A stretch of DNA of 64,000 nucleotides, from NCBI RefSeq assembly GCF_005233835.1, contig NZ_SZQA01000013.1, positions 118,336 through 182,335 on the forward strand, given 5' to 3'. The notes beneath the pieces were generated by a model. The model saw only the letters and a program-made list of their open reading frames with translations. It searched no databases and had not been told where the DNA came from. Both the position numbers and the translations under genes were made by a program. Shown here piece after piece: positions 29,032 through 38,435 of the stretch. This DNA is from Herbidospora galbida. Lineage in GTDB: Bacteria; Actinomycetota; Actinomycetes; Streptosporangiales; Streptosporangiaceae. The first letter of the stretch is position 1, and the number at the start of each line of letters is the position of its first letter.

Positions 29032-31566
29032 CTAGGAGTTCAGGCTCACCTTGACGATGCGGTCGGAGCCGTCGGGCTGGCCGCCGTTGTCGTCGGTGTT
29101 GCTGGTGGTGATCCAGATCGCCTGCTCGTCGGGCACCCGCTCGACCGCGCGCAGGCGGCCGTAGGCGTCGGTGTAGTGGGCGACCGGGTCGCCCGCCTCG
29201 GTGCCGGTGAGCGGGATCGCGTAGAGCCGTTTGCCGCGCAGCGCCGCCATGTAGACGACGTCGTCGACGATCGCGATGCCGCTCGGCGACGCCTCGGCCG
29301 TCGACCAGGTCTTCTTCGGGTTGGTCATGCCGGGCTCGGAGCACTCGCCCTCGCACGTGGGCCAGCCGTAGTTCTTGCCCGGCTCGATCAGGTTGAGCTC
29401 GTCGGTCGAGCTCGCGCCCAGTTCGGCCGACCAGAGCCGGCCCTCGGAGTCCCAGGCCAGGCCCTGCGCGTTGCGGTGACCGAGCGAGTAGACGCGGGAC
29501 CCGTCGGGGTTGCCCTCGGCCGCCTCGCCGGTCTTGGTGATGCGCAGGATCTTGCCGTTCAGCGAGCCGGGGTCCTGCGACAGGCTGGTCTCCTGCGCGT
29601 CTCCGGTGGAGACGTAGAGGAACCCGTCGGGGCCGAACTTCAGCCGGCCGCCGTTGTGGAAGGTGCTCTTCTTGATCCCGGTCAGGATCGGCGTGTACGC
29701 CGACAGGGAGGTTCCGTCGTACTCCATCTTCGCGACGCGGTTGCCGTCGGAGGAGGAGTGCATGAAGAAGACCTCCTTGTCACTGTCGCCGTTCCACCCC
29801 GGCGAGAAGGCCACGCCCATCAGGCCGCCCTCACCGCCGGTCCCCATCGACTCGGGCACCGACCCGGCCTCGGTCTTGGCGCCGTCCTTGGTCACGCGGA
29901 AGACCTTGAAGCTGTCCCGCTCGGTGACCAGCGCGAAGTCACCGGCGGGCGACCAGGCGATGTCCCAGGGGACGGTCCACTGCTCCGACACGACCTCGGG
30001 CGTCCCGGGCGCGCCACCGCCGCCACCGGGGGCGGTGGGCGTCGGGGTCGGGGTCGGGGTCGGCTCCACGGTCGGCGTCGGCTCCACGGTCGGCGTCGGC
30101 TCCACGGTCGGCGTCGGTTCAAGGGTCGGGGTCGGTTCGACGGTCGGGGTCGGTTCGACGGTCGGGGTCGGCTCCACGGTCGGCGTCTCGACCGGAGGAG
30201 TGGGCTCGGGCGTCGGAGTCGCCGGAGGCGTCTCCACCGGGGGGGTGGTGCAGGTCGGCGTCGGCGTCGGTGTGACGGGCGGCGTCGGCGTCTCGGAGAC
30301 GGTCGGGAGGCCGGTCGGCGTCTCGCTCGGCGTGACCGACGGGACCGGTTCCGGCGTGGTGAACGTCGTCGCGGGCTCGGCCGCCGGGGGCGGCACCGGA
30401 ACCAGCGAACACGGCGGCGGCGGCGTGCAGGTCGGCGTCGGGGCCGGCGTGACCGTCAGGGACGGCGTCGGCTCCGGCGTGCCCGACGGAACGCTCGACG
30501 GGGTCGGCGTCGGGATGTCCGGCGTGGGAGTGGTGTCCGGAAGGCCCGACGGAGTCGGCTCGGGCGTCGGCACCGGTGTGGTGCCCTCCGGGACGCCGGG
30601 CAGGGTCTGCACGGCGGTCGGCGCCGGGAAGCCGGGCACCGGATCGATGGGCCGGACGACCTCCAGGTCACACGGCGGCGGCGGGGTGCAGGTCACCGTC
30701 GGCGTCGGCGCCGGGACGGGCGGCACGCTCTCGCTCGGCGTGGGCAGCGGGCCCGTGGTTGCCTCGGTCTGCGTCCGCGCGGCCACATCCGGCATCGCGG
30801 CGGGGGTCTCGGAGGGCGTCGCCGAAGGCGTCACGGAGGGGGTCTCCGAGGGGATCGCGGTCGGCGTCTCCGACGGCGGGACCGAGGGCGTGGGTTCCGG
30901 GCTCCAGGTCGGGCACGGTTCCGGGACGACGCAGCCGTCGTCGGGCGGGCTCGGCTCCGGCGCGGGAGGCGGTGTCTCGCCGCCCGGCGGCATCGGACTG
31001 ACGCACGGAGTCGGCGTGGGCTCCGGTTCCGGCGTCGGTTCCGGCGTCGGCTCGGCCGTGGGCGCCGGGGTGACCGGGAACAGGGTGATGCTGTCGAGGT
31101 GGGGGTTGCCCCGCCTCGTGGTGGCGACGATCCGGATCGACGACTCGCCCTCGGGCAGGTCGACCGCGAGGGCGAGGGTGCGCCACCAGCGGGACGGCCG
31201 GAACCGCACGTCCTCGGCGACGACCTCGTCGTTCACGAGGAGGTCGGCCCGGAGGGTCCGGCTGGTCAGATAGCGGATGTGGACGTGGTTGTTGCCCGCT
31301 GCCAGCGGGGTGACCGTCCACTCGACGAAGTTGCCGCGGCGGTCTGCGCCGTTGACGTAACCACGCCCGGTGTATCCCCAGAGGCGTTTCTGGACCACGC
31401 CCCGGGATATGGCGGCCGTCTCGGCTTCGTACCGGATTCCCTTCACATACGGTGTCGTGCGTTTGGATGGTGTGCTTGTGCTGGCCGTGGACACGGGCAC
31501 CATCACCGATCCGGTGATGAGTGCGCCGGTCACGAGCAGCAGTAACGAACCGGTGAGCGCGCGCAT
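29032..31566 (-). CDS. Secreted PQQ/sorbosone-dehydrogenase-type sugar dehydrogenase with CBM35-like domain and long PT linker
   Basis: An 844-residue exported protein. It has a signal peptide (MRALTGSLLLLVTGALITGS), a carbohydrate-binding module of CBM6/35 type (about 45-165; YEAETAAISRGVV, GYTGRGYVNGADRRGNFVEW), and a Pro/Thr/Glu/Ser linker spanning about 166-520. The C-terminal glucose/sorbosone dehydrogenase beta-propeller (about 525-844) includes GLMGVAFSPGW, FHNGGRLKFGPDGFLYVSTG and NYGWPTCEGECS. It likely oxidises sugars or wall polysaccharide ends extracellularly with PQQ; no electron acceptor gene is adjacent. ATG 31566 is preferred over 31587 because GGGGAGA lies nine bases upstream. 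Confidence 0.85.
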   Translation of the reverse strand: MRALTGSLLLLVTGALITGSVMVPVSTASTSTPSKRTTPYVKGIRYEAETAAISRGVVQKRLWGYTGRGYVNGADRRGNFVEWTVTPLAAGNNHVHIRYLTSRTLRADLLVNDEVVAEDVRFRPSRWWRTLALAVDLPEGESSIRIVATTRRGNPHLDSITLFPVTPAPTAEPTPEPTPEPEPTPTPCVSPMPPGGETPPPAPEPSPPDDGCVVPEPCPTWSPEPTPSVPPSETPTAIPSETPSVTPSATPSETPAAMPDVAARTQTEATTGPLPTPSESVPPVPAPTPTVTCTPPPPCDLEVVRPIDPVPGFPAPTAVQTLPGVPEGTTPVPTPEPTPSGLPDTTPTPDIPTPTPSSVPSGTPEPTPSLTVTPAPTPTCTPPPPCSLVPVPPPAAEPATTFTTPEPVPSVTPSETPTGLPTVSETPTPPVTPTPTPTCTTPPVETPPATPTPEPTPPVETPTVEPTPTVEPTPTVEPTPTLEPTPTVEPTPTVEPTPTVEPTPTPTPTPTAPGGGGGAPGTPEVVSEQWTVPWDIAWSPAGDFALVTERDSFKVFRVTKDGAKTEAGSVPESMGTGGEGGLMGVAFSPGWNGDSDKEVFFMHSSSDGNRVAKMEYDGTSLSAYTPILTGIKKSTFHNGGRLKFGPDGFLYVSTGDAQETSLSQDPGSLNGKILRITKTGEAAEGNPDGSRVYSLGHRNAQGLAWDSEGRLWSAELGASSTDELNLIEPGKNYGWPTCEGECSEPGMTNPKKTWSTAEASPSGIAIVDDVVYMAALRGKRLYAIPLTGTEAGDPVAHYTDAYGRLRAVERVPDEQAIWITTSNTDDNGGQPDGSDRIVKVSLNS
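30061..30186 (-). repeat. Seven tandem 18-bp repeats in the linker
   Basis: Seven consecutive 18-base units, such as CGGCTCCACGGTCGGCGT, some with CGGTTCGACGGTCGGGGT, encode the hexapeptide EPTPTV. Four units are identical at the DNA level, implying recent expansion or contraction. Confidence 0.9.
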
Positions 31567-31698
31567 GGAGTTGTCTCTCCCCGACATCGACTACGGCGGC
31601 ACGCGCGCCTCCCTACCCGCTTCGCCACAGCGGAATCATCCAAAATCCGGCACTGAACGGCCGCGCCGGAAGGGAACCGGCGCGGCCTCCGGTGCGTC

Positions 31699-33222
31699 TC
31701 AGCGCAGTTCGCGCTTGAGGATCTTGCCCGTCGCGGTCATCGGGAGCGCGTCGCGGAACTCGACGATGCGCGGGTACTTGTACTGCGCCATCATCTCCTT
31801 CCCCCACTCCACCAGGGCTTCCTCAGTGATCGTCACCTCGGGCTTGAGGATGACGTAGGCCTTGATCTCCTCGCCGTGCGACTCGTGGGCGACGCCGACG
31901 ACGGCGGCCAGCGACACGGCCTCGTGGGTCATCAGCACCTCCTCGATCTCGCGCGGATAAACGTTGAACCCACCACGGATGATCATGTCCTTGGCGCGGT
32001 CGACGATGAAGTAGTAGCCGTCTTCGTCGCGGGTGGCGATGTCGCCGGTGCGGAACCAGCCGTCGTTCATCACCTCGGCGGTCGCCTCGGGCCGGTTGTA
32101 GTAGCCCTTCATGACGTTGTGGCCGCGGATCGCGATCTCGCCGATCTCTTCGGCGGTGTTCCAGGTGGCGTCGATGAGCTTCATCTCGACGCCCCAGATC
32201 GGGGTGCCGATCGAGCCGGCCTTCGCCACCTTGCCCGGCTGGTTGAAGGAGGCCACGGGGGAGGTCTCCGAGAGCCCGTACCCCTCGAGGATCGGCACCG
32301 AGAAGGTGGTCTCGAAGTCCTTCAGCACCTCGACCGGCAGCGCCGCGCCGCCCGAGCAGGCGGTCTTCAGCGTGGTCGGGACCTGCCCGCCGCCCGCGTG
32401 GACGGTCGTCAGCAGCGCCCAGTACATGGTGGGCACCCCGGCGAACAGGGTGACGCCCTCGGCGTTCATCAGCCGCAGCGCCTCGACCGGCTCGAACCGG
32501 GGTAGCAGCACCAGCGTGGCCCGCCGCCGGAAGCCGCCGTTCATGACGACGGTCTGGCCGAACGAGTGGAACAGCGGCAGCGTCGCCAGATAGACGTCGT
32601 CACCCGCCGAGGGGAACATCGTGTCGGCCACCATGGCGTTGAGCAGCATGTTCTGATGACTGAGCTCGGCGCCCTTGGGCTGCCCGGTGGTGCCGCTCGT
32701 GTAGAGGATGACCGCGGTGTCCGACGGGTCGGTCTGCACGGGCTCGAACTCCCCGCTCATCCCGCCGAGGGCGGCCCACAGGGTCTCGCCGAACTCCGAC
32801 TCGGTGGCCAGCGGCGTCGCGGGCAGCACGAAGAAGATCTCGGCCCCGGACGCCTCGAACCCGGCCAGGCCGCGCTCGCCGAGGGGCAGCTCGGGGGTGC
32901 CCTCGAAGCAGAAGAACGCCTTGGCCTGCGAGTCGTCGAGGTGGTAGGCGATCTCGCGTCCCTGCAACAGCACGTTCAGCGGTACGACCGTCGCCCCCGC
33001 CTTCAGGATCCCGAAGTAGACGAAGGGGAAGTAGGGGGAGTTCGGGCACGCGAGGGCGACCTTGTCACCCCGCCCGACGCCCCGTGACACCAGCAGGTTG
33101 GCCACCTGGTTGGCCACGGTGTTCACGAACGAGTAGGACAACCTCAGGTCGCCGAAGACGACGGCGGTGCGGTCGGGCGCCTCCCGGGCGCTGTCCTCCA
33201 GCACGATCGACAGGTTGAGCAT
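31699..33222 (-). CDS. Long-chain fatty acid-CoA ligase (ANL superfamily)
   Basis: A 507-residue adenylate-forming enzyme that activates a fatty or other carboxylic acid to the CoA thioester. Landmarks are the P-loop YTSGTTGQPKGAELSHQNML, GYGLSETSPV, GWFRTGDIATRDEDGYYFIV, and the C-terminal MTATGKILKREL with the catalytic Lys. ATG 33222 is preceded by AAGGAGTG. It is divergent from a GMC oxidoreductase gene, with a palindrome and a 56-bp repeat between them. The neighbouring GMC enzyme and P450 suggest breakdown of a hydrophobic alcohol, sterol or alkane. Confidence 0.93.
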   Translation of the reverse strand: MLNLSIVLEDSAREAPDRTAVVFGDLRLSYSFVNTVANQVANLLVSRGVGRGDKVALACPNSPYFPFVYFGILKAGATVVPLNVLLQGREIAYHLDDSQAKAFFCFEGTPELPLGERGLAGFEASGAEIFFVLPATPLATESEFGETLWAALGGMSGEFEPVQTDPSDTAVILYTSGTTGQPKGAELSHQNMLLNAMVADTMFPSAGDDVYLATLPLFHSFGQTVVMNGGFRRRATLVLLPRFEPVEALRLMNAEGVTLFAGVPTMYWALLTTVHAGGGQVPTTLKTACSGGAALPVEVLKDFETTFSVPILEGYGLSETSPVASFNQPGKVAKAGSIGTPIWGVEMKLIDATWNTAEEIGEIAIRGHNVMKGYYNRPEATAEVMNDGWFRTGDIATRDEDGYYFIVDRAKDMIIRGGFNVYPREIEEVLMTHEAVSLAAVVGVAHESHGEEIKAYVILKPEVTITEEALVEWGKEMMAQYKYPRIVEFRDALPMTATGKILKRELR

Positions 33223-33241
33223 GGCTCACTCCTTGTCTTGG

Positions 33242-33297
33242 GGCAGATTCATGACGCGAGCCACAGCCGGCCTCCGGCCGTCCGCGTCTCGCTTGGG
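33242..33297. repeat. 56-bp hairpin-forming repeat, copy B
   Basis: 51/56 identical to 22841-22896. It begins 20 bases upstream of the acyl-CoA ligase ATG. Read on the minus strand, its ATG opens an eight-codon frame MNLPQDKE that stops within four bases of the ligase start and overlaps its Shine-Dalgarno. Confidence 0.7.
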
Positions 33298-33306
33298 GGA
33301 TCGACA

Positions 33307-33322
33307 TACCTACCGGTACGTA
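33307..33322. promoter_or_regulatory. Palindromic operator candidate between ligase and GMC genes
   Basis: TACCTACCGGTACGTA is symmetric at 14 of 16 positions and centred on ACCGGT. The form resembles TetR/FadR-type operators of fatty acid genes. It lies 51 bases from the GMC start and 85 from the ligase start. No TetR gene is in view. Confidence 0.45.
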
Positions 33323-33372
33323 GCTCACCATAAAACCTGGACGGGCCGGAGTGTGAGGAGTAAGTACGAGGG

Positions 33373-34914
33373 ATGGAGTTCGACTATGTCATCGTCGGAG
33401 CGGGTTCAGCCGGTTGTGTGCTGGCCGCCCGGTTGTCGGAGCACGCGTCGGTCACCGTGGCCCTGATCGAGGCCGGTGGCAGCGACCGCAAGCTGGAGGT
33501 ACGCATGCCGGCGGCCTTCAGCAAACTGTTCGGCACGAGCTACGACTGGAACTTCACCACCGCCGCCCAGCCCGGCCTGTCGGGGCGGGAGATCTACTGG
33601 CCGAGGGGCCGCATGCTCGGCGGCAGCTCGTCGATGAACGCCATGATGTGGCTCCGCGGCAACCCCGTCGACTACGACCAGTGGGACCTCCCCGGCTGGT
33701 CGTACGACGAGGTCGAACCCTACTTCCGCCGCGCCGAGCACCGCGTCGGCTCCAACGTCGGCGGCGTCTACGGCACCAGCGGCCCGATCCACGTCTCGGA
33801 GCTGCGCTCGCCCAACGAGGCGACCGGCGCGTTCCTGAAGGCGTGCGCCGAACTCGGCATGACGCGGCTCGACGAGCTCAACGGCCGCTCGAACGACGGC
33901 TACGGCCCGACCCCCGTCACCCAGGACCGGGGTCACCGCTGGAGCTGCGCCGACGCCTACCTCCGCCCGGCCATGTCGCGCGGCAACCTCACCGTGCTGA
34001 CCGCCGCGCAGGTCGACCGGATCGTGGTCGAAGACGGCCGCGCCGTCGCGGTCGAACACGGCGCGGGCGAGCGCGTCGTCGCCAGGAAGGAGGTCATCCT
34101 GTCGGCCGGCGCGATCGGCTCGCCGCACTTACTGATGCTGTCGGGCATCGGCGACCCCGACGTGCTGACGCGCAACGGCGTCGCGGTGGTGCGCGAGTCG
34201 CCGAACGTCGGCGCCAACCTGATGGACCACCTGGCCACCGGCGCCTACTTCCGCTGCCCGAAGCCCATCACGATGACCGGCGCGGAGAGCGTGCCCAACC
34301 TGCTCAGCTACCTGGTCGGCCGCAAGGGCATCCTGACCTCGAACGTCGCCGAGGCGGTCGCCTTCATCCGGACCTCCGACGCCGAACCGGCCCCCGACGT
34401 CGAGCTCATCTTCGCGCCCGCCGTGTTCGTCGACCACGGCCGCACCCCGCCCGCCGGGCACGGCCTGACCGTCGCGGCGGTGCTGCTCCAGCCGGAGTCG
34501 CGGGGCCGCGTGACGCTCGACGGCCGCGACCCGGTCATCGACCCCGGCTATCTGACCGCGCCCGCCGACCTGCGCCGGCTCGTCGACGGGCTCAAGGCCT
34601 GCCTGCGCGTCGCCGAGGCCGAGGCGCTGCGGCCCTACGTCGACGGCACGATCGAGCCGTACACCGATCCGAAGACCGACGACGAGATGGCCCAGTGGGT
34701 GCGCGACAGGTCGGAGACGCTCTACCACCCGGCCGGGACCTGCCGGATGGGCGCCGACGAGGAGTCGGTCGTCGACCCGGAACTGCGGGTGCGCGGCGTC
34801 GAGGGGCTGCGGGTGGTCGACGCGTCGGTCATGCCGACGCTGAACCGGGGGCACACCCACGCGCCCGTTGTGATGATCGCCGAGCGCGCGGCAGAGTTGG
34901 TATGGCAGCATTAA
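33373..34914 (+). CDS. GMC family oxidoreductase (choline/alcohol dehydrogenase-like)
   Basis: A 513-residue FAD flavoprotein. Marks are the N-terminal ADP-binding loop YVIVGAGSAGCVLAARLSE, GMC signature 1 region PRGRMLGGSSSMNAMMWLRG, signature 2 GAIGSPHLLMLSGIGDP, and the C-terminal catalytic His region TLYHPAGTCRMG with VMPTLNRGHTHAP. It oxidises an alcohol to an aldehyde or ketone. ATG 33373 is preceded by GAGGAG. The P450 gene follows after 55 bases on the same strand, so an alcohol-processing operon is likely. Confidence 0.92.
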   Translation: MEFDYVIVGAGSAGCVLAARLSEHASVTVALIEAGGSDRKLEVRMPAAFSKLFGTSYDWNFTTAAQPGLSGREIYWPRGRMLGGSSSMNAMMWLRGNPVDYDQWDLPGWSYDEVEPYFRRAEHRVGSNVGGVYGTSGPIHVSELRSPNEATGAFLKACAELGMTRLDELNGRSNDGYGPTPVTQDRGHRWSCADAYLRPAMSRGNLTVLTAAQVDRIVVEDGRAVAVEHGAGERVVARKEVILSAGAIGSPHLLMLSGIGDPDVLTRNGVAVVRESPNVGANLMDHLATGAYFRCPKPITMTGAESVPNLLSYLVGRKGILTSNVAEAVAFIRTSDAEPAPDVELIFAPAVFVDHGRTPPAGHGLTVAAVLLQPESRGRVTLDGRDPVIDPGYLTAPADLRRLVDGLKACLRVAEAEALRPYVDGTIEPYTDPKTDDEMAQWVRDRSETLYHPAGTCRMGADEESVVDPELRVRGVEGLRVVDASVMPTLNRGHTHAPVVMIAERAAELVWQH

Positions 34915-34969
34915 TACCGAATGTCGTTCTGTTCTGTGAGGCAGATTTCCTCCCCCGGAGGCTCCACTC

Positions 34970-36226
34970 ATGACGATGCCGCCGATCACCTCGGCCGCCG
35001 ATGTCGACCTGTCGGACTGGGAGTTCTGGAAGCGGCCGATGGCCGACCGGGAACACTCCTTCCAGTTGCTCCGCGACCTCGACAGACCCGCCTTCTACGC
35101 GGAACCCACGGTCTCCTTCGCCAGTCAGGGCCTCGGCTACCACGCCCTGGTCAGGCACGCGGACATTCTGGAGGCCAGCCGTACCCCCGAGATCTTCTGC
35201 TCCGGTGACGGCGGCGCGACCAACATCGTCGACATGCCGCCGGAGTTCGTCGAGTACTTCGGCTCGATGATCAGCATGGACGACCCCCGGCACGCCCGCC
35301 TGCGCCGCATCGTGTCCCGGGCCTTCACCCCCAAGATGATCAGGCAGTTCGAGGACGACGTCGCGGTCGCCGCCACGAAGATCGTCGACGACCTGCTGGA
35401 GAAGGGGCCCGGCTGCGACTTCGTCGAGGAGGTCGCGGCCCGGCTGCCTCTGAAGATCATCTGCGACATGATGGGCATCCCGGAGAAGGACTACCGGTTC
35501 GTCTTCGACCGCTCGAACATGATCCTCGGCGCGCAGGACCCCGAATACGTCAGCGACCCCGAGGCCATCGCCACCGCGCTGCTCACCGCCGGGCTGGAGC
35601 TGCAGCAGCTCGTCCAGGACCTGGCCGCCCATCGGGAGAAGAACCCCACCAACGACCTCATCTCGTCGCTGGTCAACGCCAACATCGACGGCGAACGCCT
35701 CACGCTGCAGGAACTCGGCTCGTTCTTCATCCTGCTCGTGGTGGCAGGCAACGAGACCACGCGGAACGCCATCTCGTACGGCCTGCGCCTGCTGACCGTC
35801 AACCCCGACCAGAAGGCGCGCTGGCTCACCGACGTCGACGGCCTCGCGTCCGGCGCGGTAGAGGAGATCGTCCGGCTGGCCAGCCCGGTCAACTACATGC
35901 GCCGCAAGGTGACGCGCGACTACGTCATGAACGGCAACGAGTACAAGAAGGGCGAGAAGGTCGTCCTCTACTACTGGTCGGCCAACCGCGACGCCGCCGT
36001 CTTCGACGACCCGCTGCGGTTCGACATCGGCCGCAACCCCAACCCCCACGTCGGGTTCGGCGGCCCCGGGCCCCACTTCTGCCTCGGGGCCCACCTGGCC
36101 CGGCGCGAGATCACCGTCATGTTCCGGGAGCTGCTCACCCGGGTGCCCGCCATCGAAGGCGGCTCACCCGAGCGGCTGTTCTCCAGCTTCATCAACGGGA
36201 CGAAGCACATGACCTGCGAGTTCTAG
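34970..36226 (+). CDS. Cytochrome P450 (CYP124/125/142-like)
   Basis: A 418-residue soluble P450. The I-helix oxygen-activation motif is VVAGNETTRNAISYG, the K-helix is EEIVR, and the heme loop is FGGPGPHFCLGAHLARRE with Cys371. The segment SMDDPRHARLRRIVSRAFTP resembles the CYP124/125/142 families, which hydroxylate sterol or methyl-branched lipid side chains. No ferredoxin gene adjoins it. ATG 34970 has CGGAGG nine bases upstream. Its stop interlocks with the convergent stop (CTAG at 36223-36226). Confidence 0.92.
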   Translation: MTMPPITSAADVDLSDWEFWKRPMADREHSFQLLRDLDRPAFYAEPTVSFASQGLGYHALVRHADILEASRTPEIFCSGDGGATNIVDMPPEFVEYFGSMISMDDPRHARLRRIVSRAFTPKMIRQFEDDVAVAATKIVDDLLEKGPGCDFVEEVAARLPLKIICDMMGIPEKDYRFVFDRSNMILGAQDPEYVSDPEAIATALLTAGLELQQLVQDLAAHREKNPTNDLISSLVNANIDGERLTLQELGSFFILLVVAGNETTRNAISYGLRLLTVNPDQKARWLTDVDGLASGAVEEIVRLASPVNYMRRKVTRDYVMNGNEYKKGEKVVLYYWSANRDAAVFDDPLRFDIGRNPNPHVGFGGPGPHFCLGAHLARREITVMFRELLTRVPAIEGGSPERLFSSFINGTKHMTCEF

Positions 36227-38220
36227 GACTTCTTGATCGAGTCGAGGATCGTGTTGACGTCGGGCAGCAGGTCGTCGCGCAGATCCGGGACCTGTATGTA
36301 GACGATCGACGGGACCTCGGCGCCGGTGTTGACCGCGGCCACCACGACCAGGGTCCCGCCGCCGTCGTCGGTCACCTTGTAGGCGGCGGCCTGGCCCAGG
36401 CCGCCGGGCAGTTTCTGCGCGCCGACCTTCGCGACCTTGTTCGGCCTGGGGAAGATCGACTGCCGGGCCTTGAACACCACGCCGTTCAGCACCGGCCGCA
36501 TGTCGGTCGGCGACTTGTACTGCGAGGCCAGGTCGGCGGGCAGCTTGCCCGTCATCACCGTGGCGAACCACGGCTTGCCCTTGGAGGTGAGCCCGGCGCT
36601 GACGAACTGGCGGGTGGAGTAGCCGTACGTCGACATGACCGTCTGGGTGTCGGCGTCGGTCTTCCACTGGCCGCCGAGCTGCGAGACCGAGATGCCGGCG
36701 GCCTCGTCGGTGACGGTCCCCTTGACGGCCGACTTCTCGCCCTCGTACTCGGGGATGCCGCCCGACCCGGCGTTCGCGGCCGGCTTGGCGGCCGACGGCT
36801 TGGCCGACGGTTTGGCCGGCTGGGCGGCGGTGGGCTCGGCGGCCGAGCTGAGCGGCCCGGCCAGGAACGCCCACAGCAGCGCCACGATCAGCGCGACCAG
36901 TACAGACCCGACGAGCGCGAACAGCCAGACCGGCTTGCCCTTCTCGTCGTCGTCGTCATCGTCGGTCGTGTGCTGACCGTCGCCCCACACGGTCTCCCAC
37001 AGCTCCTGTTGCCGGGCCGCCGGGGGCGTCTTCGGGCCGCTGATCTGGCCCGCCGTGACGAACGGCTTGTAGGGGTCGTCGCCGGGGAGCTGCTGCACGA
37101 GGTGCTCGCCCGTGGTGGGGCCGCCGTAACCCTGCTGCTGCGGCTGCTGCGGCTGCTGCGGCTGCTGCGGGGGCGCCGGCGGGTTCATCGGCGGGGCCGG
37201 CTGCTGGGCCGTCTGCTGCGGCGGCGCCGCCTGTCCGGGCGGGCCCATCGTGACCGTGCGGTCGGTGGCGGGCGCGGCGGTCTGGACGGCCTGGGCGGGC
37301 GGGAACGGCTGCTGGTCCATCGGCGGCTGGGGCACGCGCGGGTCGAACGGGCCGCGCGGGGTGCCGAACGTGGTGGCCGGTTCCTGGTAGGAGAACGGCT
37401 GCTGCGGCTGCGGCTGCTGCTGCGGTTGCGGGCCGGGCTCGACCGGCCGGGGCGGGAACGACGGGTTTCGGTCGTCGGCCCTCGGGAAGACGTTGGGCGC
37501 CGAGGCCCAGGGCCCCTCCTCGGGCGGCAGCTCGGGGAAGCCGGGGCCCGTGTTGGTCCGGGCGGGCTGCCGGGCGGCCTGCTGCTCCGGGAAACCCGGC
37601 GGGTTCATCGGAGGGGGGAACACCGGTCCGCTGCCGGCCCTGACGGGCGGGAAGTCGGGGGTGTTCGCGCCGCCGAAGGCGGGGTAGTCGTCGGCCGGGC
37701 CGAACGGGCTCACCGGGGGCGGCGGCGGGGGCGGCACCGGGAACGGCGGATGCTCCTGGAACGGGGCCTGGGGGATCGGCGGGCTCTGGGGGCCGGTCTG
37801 GTGGTCGGGCCGGGGCTCGTGCCGGGCCTCGGGCCAGGCGGCGACCGGACTGGGCGGGAACGAGCCGCCGGGTGAAGGACCGGGGCCGCCGAAGGGGGCC
37901 TGCTCAGGTCGGCCGTGGGGTGCGGCGACCGGATTGGGCGGGTACGAGGCGGCGGGCGGCGGCACCTCGGGCCAGGCTGGCGGGACTTCCGGCCAGGCCG
38001 GGCCGCGCCGTGGATCGCTGTGCTCCGAGGGCATGGAACCTCCCGAGATCATGCCCGAATTAGACGTGCTTGGCATGATCTCATGCGGGCTGGGGGGCGG
38101 CGCAGCCAAACTGGAGAAGAGCCCCCTGAACGATTCGCCCGTGGGGTCGGTCGGCGGATCCTGCATCGGAAGGTCCGCCTGCGGGAAGTCCGGGCCATGC
38201 CTCGGGTCGACAGGGTTCAC
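36223..38220 (-). CDS. Large Pro/Gln-rich single-pass membrane protein with shared exported domain
   Basis: About 665 residues. The first ~435 are disordered and rich in Pro, Gln and Gly (runs such as PPPPPPP and QQPQQPQQPQQQ). An acidic cluster DDDDDDEK precedes one membrane segment (WLFALVGSVLVALIVALLWA), then an Ala/Pro/Lys linker and an exported domain of about 165 residues. Its AGISVSQLGGQW and VYIQVPDLRDDLLPDVNTIL match the exported protein at 3124-4047. The cytoplasmic tail resembles scaffolds or kinase substrates, but the function is unknown. GTG 38220 has TACCCT six bases upstream (leaderless); GTG 38256 and 38286 are alternatives. Confidence 0.7.
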   Translation of the reverse strand: MNPVDPRHGPDFPQADLPMQDPPTDPTGESFRGLFSSLAAPPPSPHEIMPSTSNSGMISGGSMPSEHSDPRRGPAWPEVPPAWPEVPPPAASYPPNPVAAPHGRPEQAPFGGPGPSPGGSFPPSPVAAWPEARHEPRPDHQTGPQSPPIPQAPFQEHPPFPVPPPPPPPVSPFGPADDYPAFGGANTPDFPPVRAGSGPVFPPPMNPPGFPEQQAARQPARTNTGPGFPELPPEEGPWASAPNVFPRADDRNPSFPPRPVEPGPQPQQQPQPQQPFSYQEPATTFGTPRGPFDPRVPQPPMDQQPFPPAQAVQTAAPATDRTVTMGPPGQAAPPQQTAQQPAPPMNPPAPPQQPQQPQQPQQQGYGGPTTGEHLVQQLPGDDPYKPFVTAGQISGPKTPPAARQQELWETVWGDGQHTTDDDDDDEKGKPVWLFALVGSVLVALIVALLWAFLAGPLSSAAEPTAAQPAKPSAKPSAAKPAANAGSGGIPEYEGEKSAVKGTVTDEAAGISVSQLGGQWKTDADTQTVMSTYGYSTRQFVSAGLTSKGKPWFATVMTGKLPADLASQYKSPTDMRPVLNGVVFKARQSIFPRPNKVAKVGAQKLPGGLGQAAAYKVTDDGGGTLVVVAAVNTGAEVPSIVYIQVPDLRDDLLPDVNTILDSIKKS

Positions 38221-38387
38221 GAGATGAGGGTAAACGAAAGGGACAACCGAGGTCACAATGGATCTATCACCATCCGATATCGTCACTTTACTCTCGGTGT
38301 AAGATCCACGCCTATTCGTCGAAGCCTGTTCGATCGGGCGGATTCGATGCGCGAGTCGCGCCTTGCGTTCTGCGCTACCCTTGGCCT

Positions 38388-38435
38388 ATGCGTGCCGCGA
38401 ACCTGCTTCTTACCGGGCCGCGTCGAGCGAGCTGA
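38388..38435 (+). CDS. Leucine-rich leader peptide upstream of leuS
   Basis: A 15-codon frame encoding MRAANLLLTGPRRAS, with three consecutive Leu codons (CTG CTT CTT at 38403-38411). ATG 38388 has TACCCT at 38376-38381, exactly six bases upstream, the same layout as other probable leaderless starts here. The peptide ends inside a very stable hairpin and is followed by a GC stem with a T-run. This is the anatomy of a ribosome-mediated attenuator that would sense charged tRNA-Leu. Confidence 0.75.
   Translation: MRAANLLLTGPRRAS

Noticed and set aside
29654..31273. A 539-codon Gly/Val-rich frame on the plus strand
   Set aside because: It is the antisense of the Pro/Thr linker of the secreted dehydrogenase; repeats such as GVGSTV simply mirror EPTPTV codons, and it has no start signal or fold.
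37140..37175. CTG-rich repeat (GGCTGCTGC units) as a regulatory microsatellite
   Set aside because: It encodes the Gln/Pro tract QQPQQPQQP in the large membrane protein and is in frame throughout.
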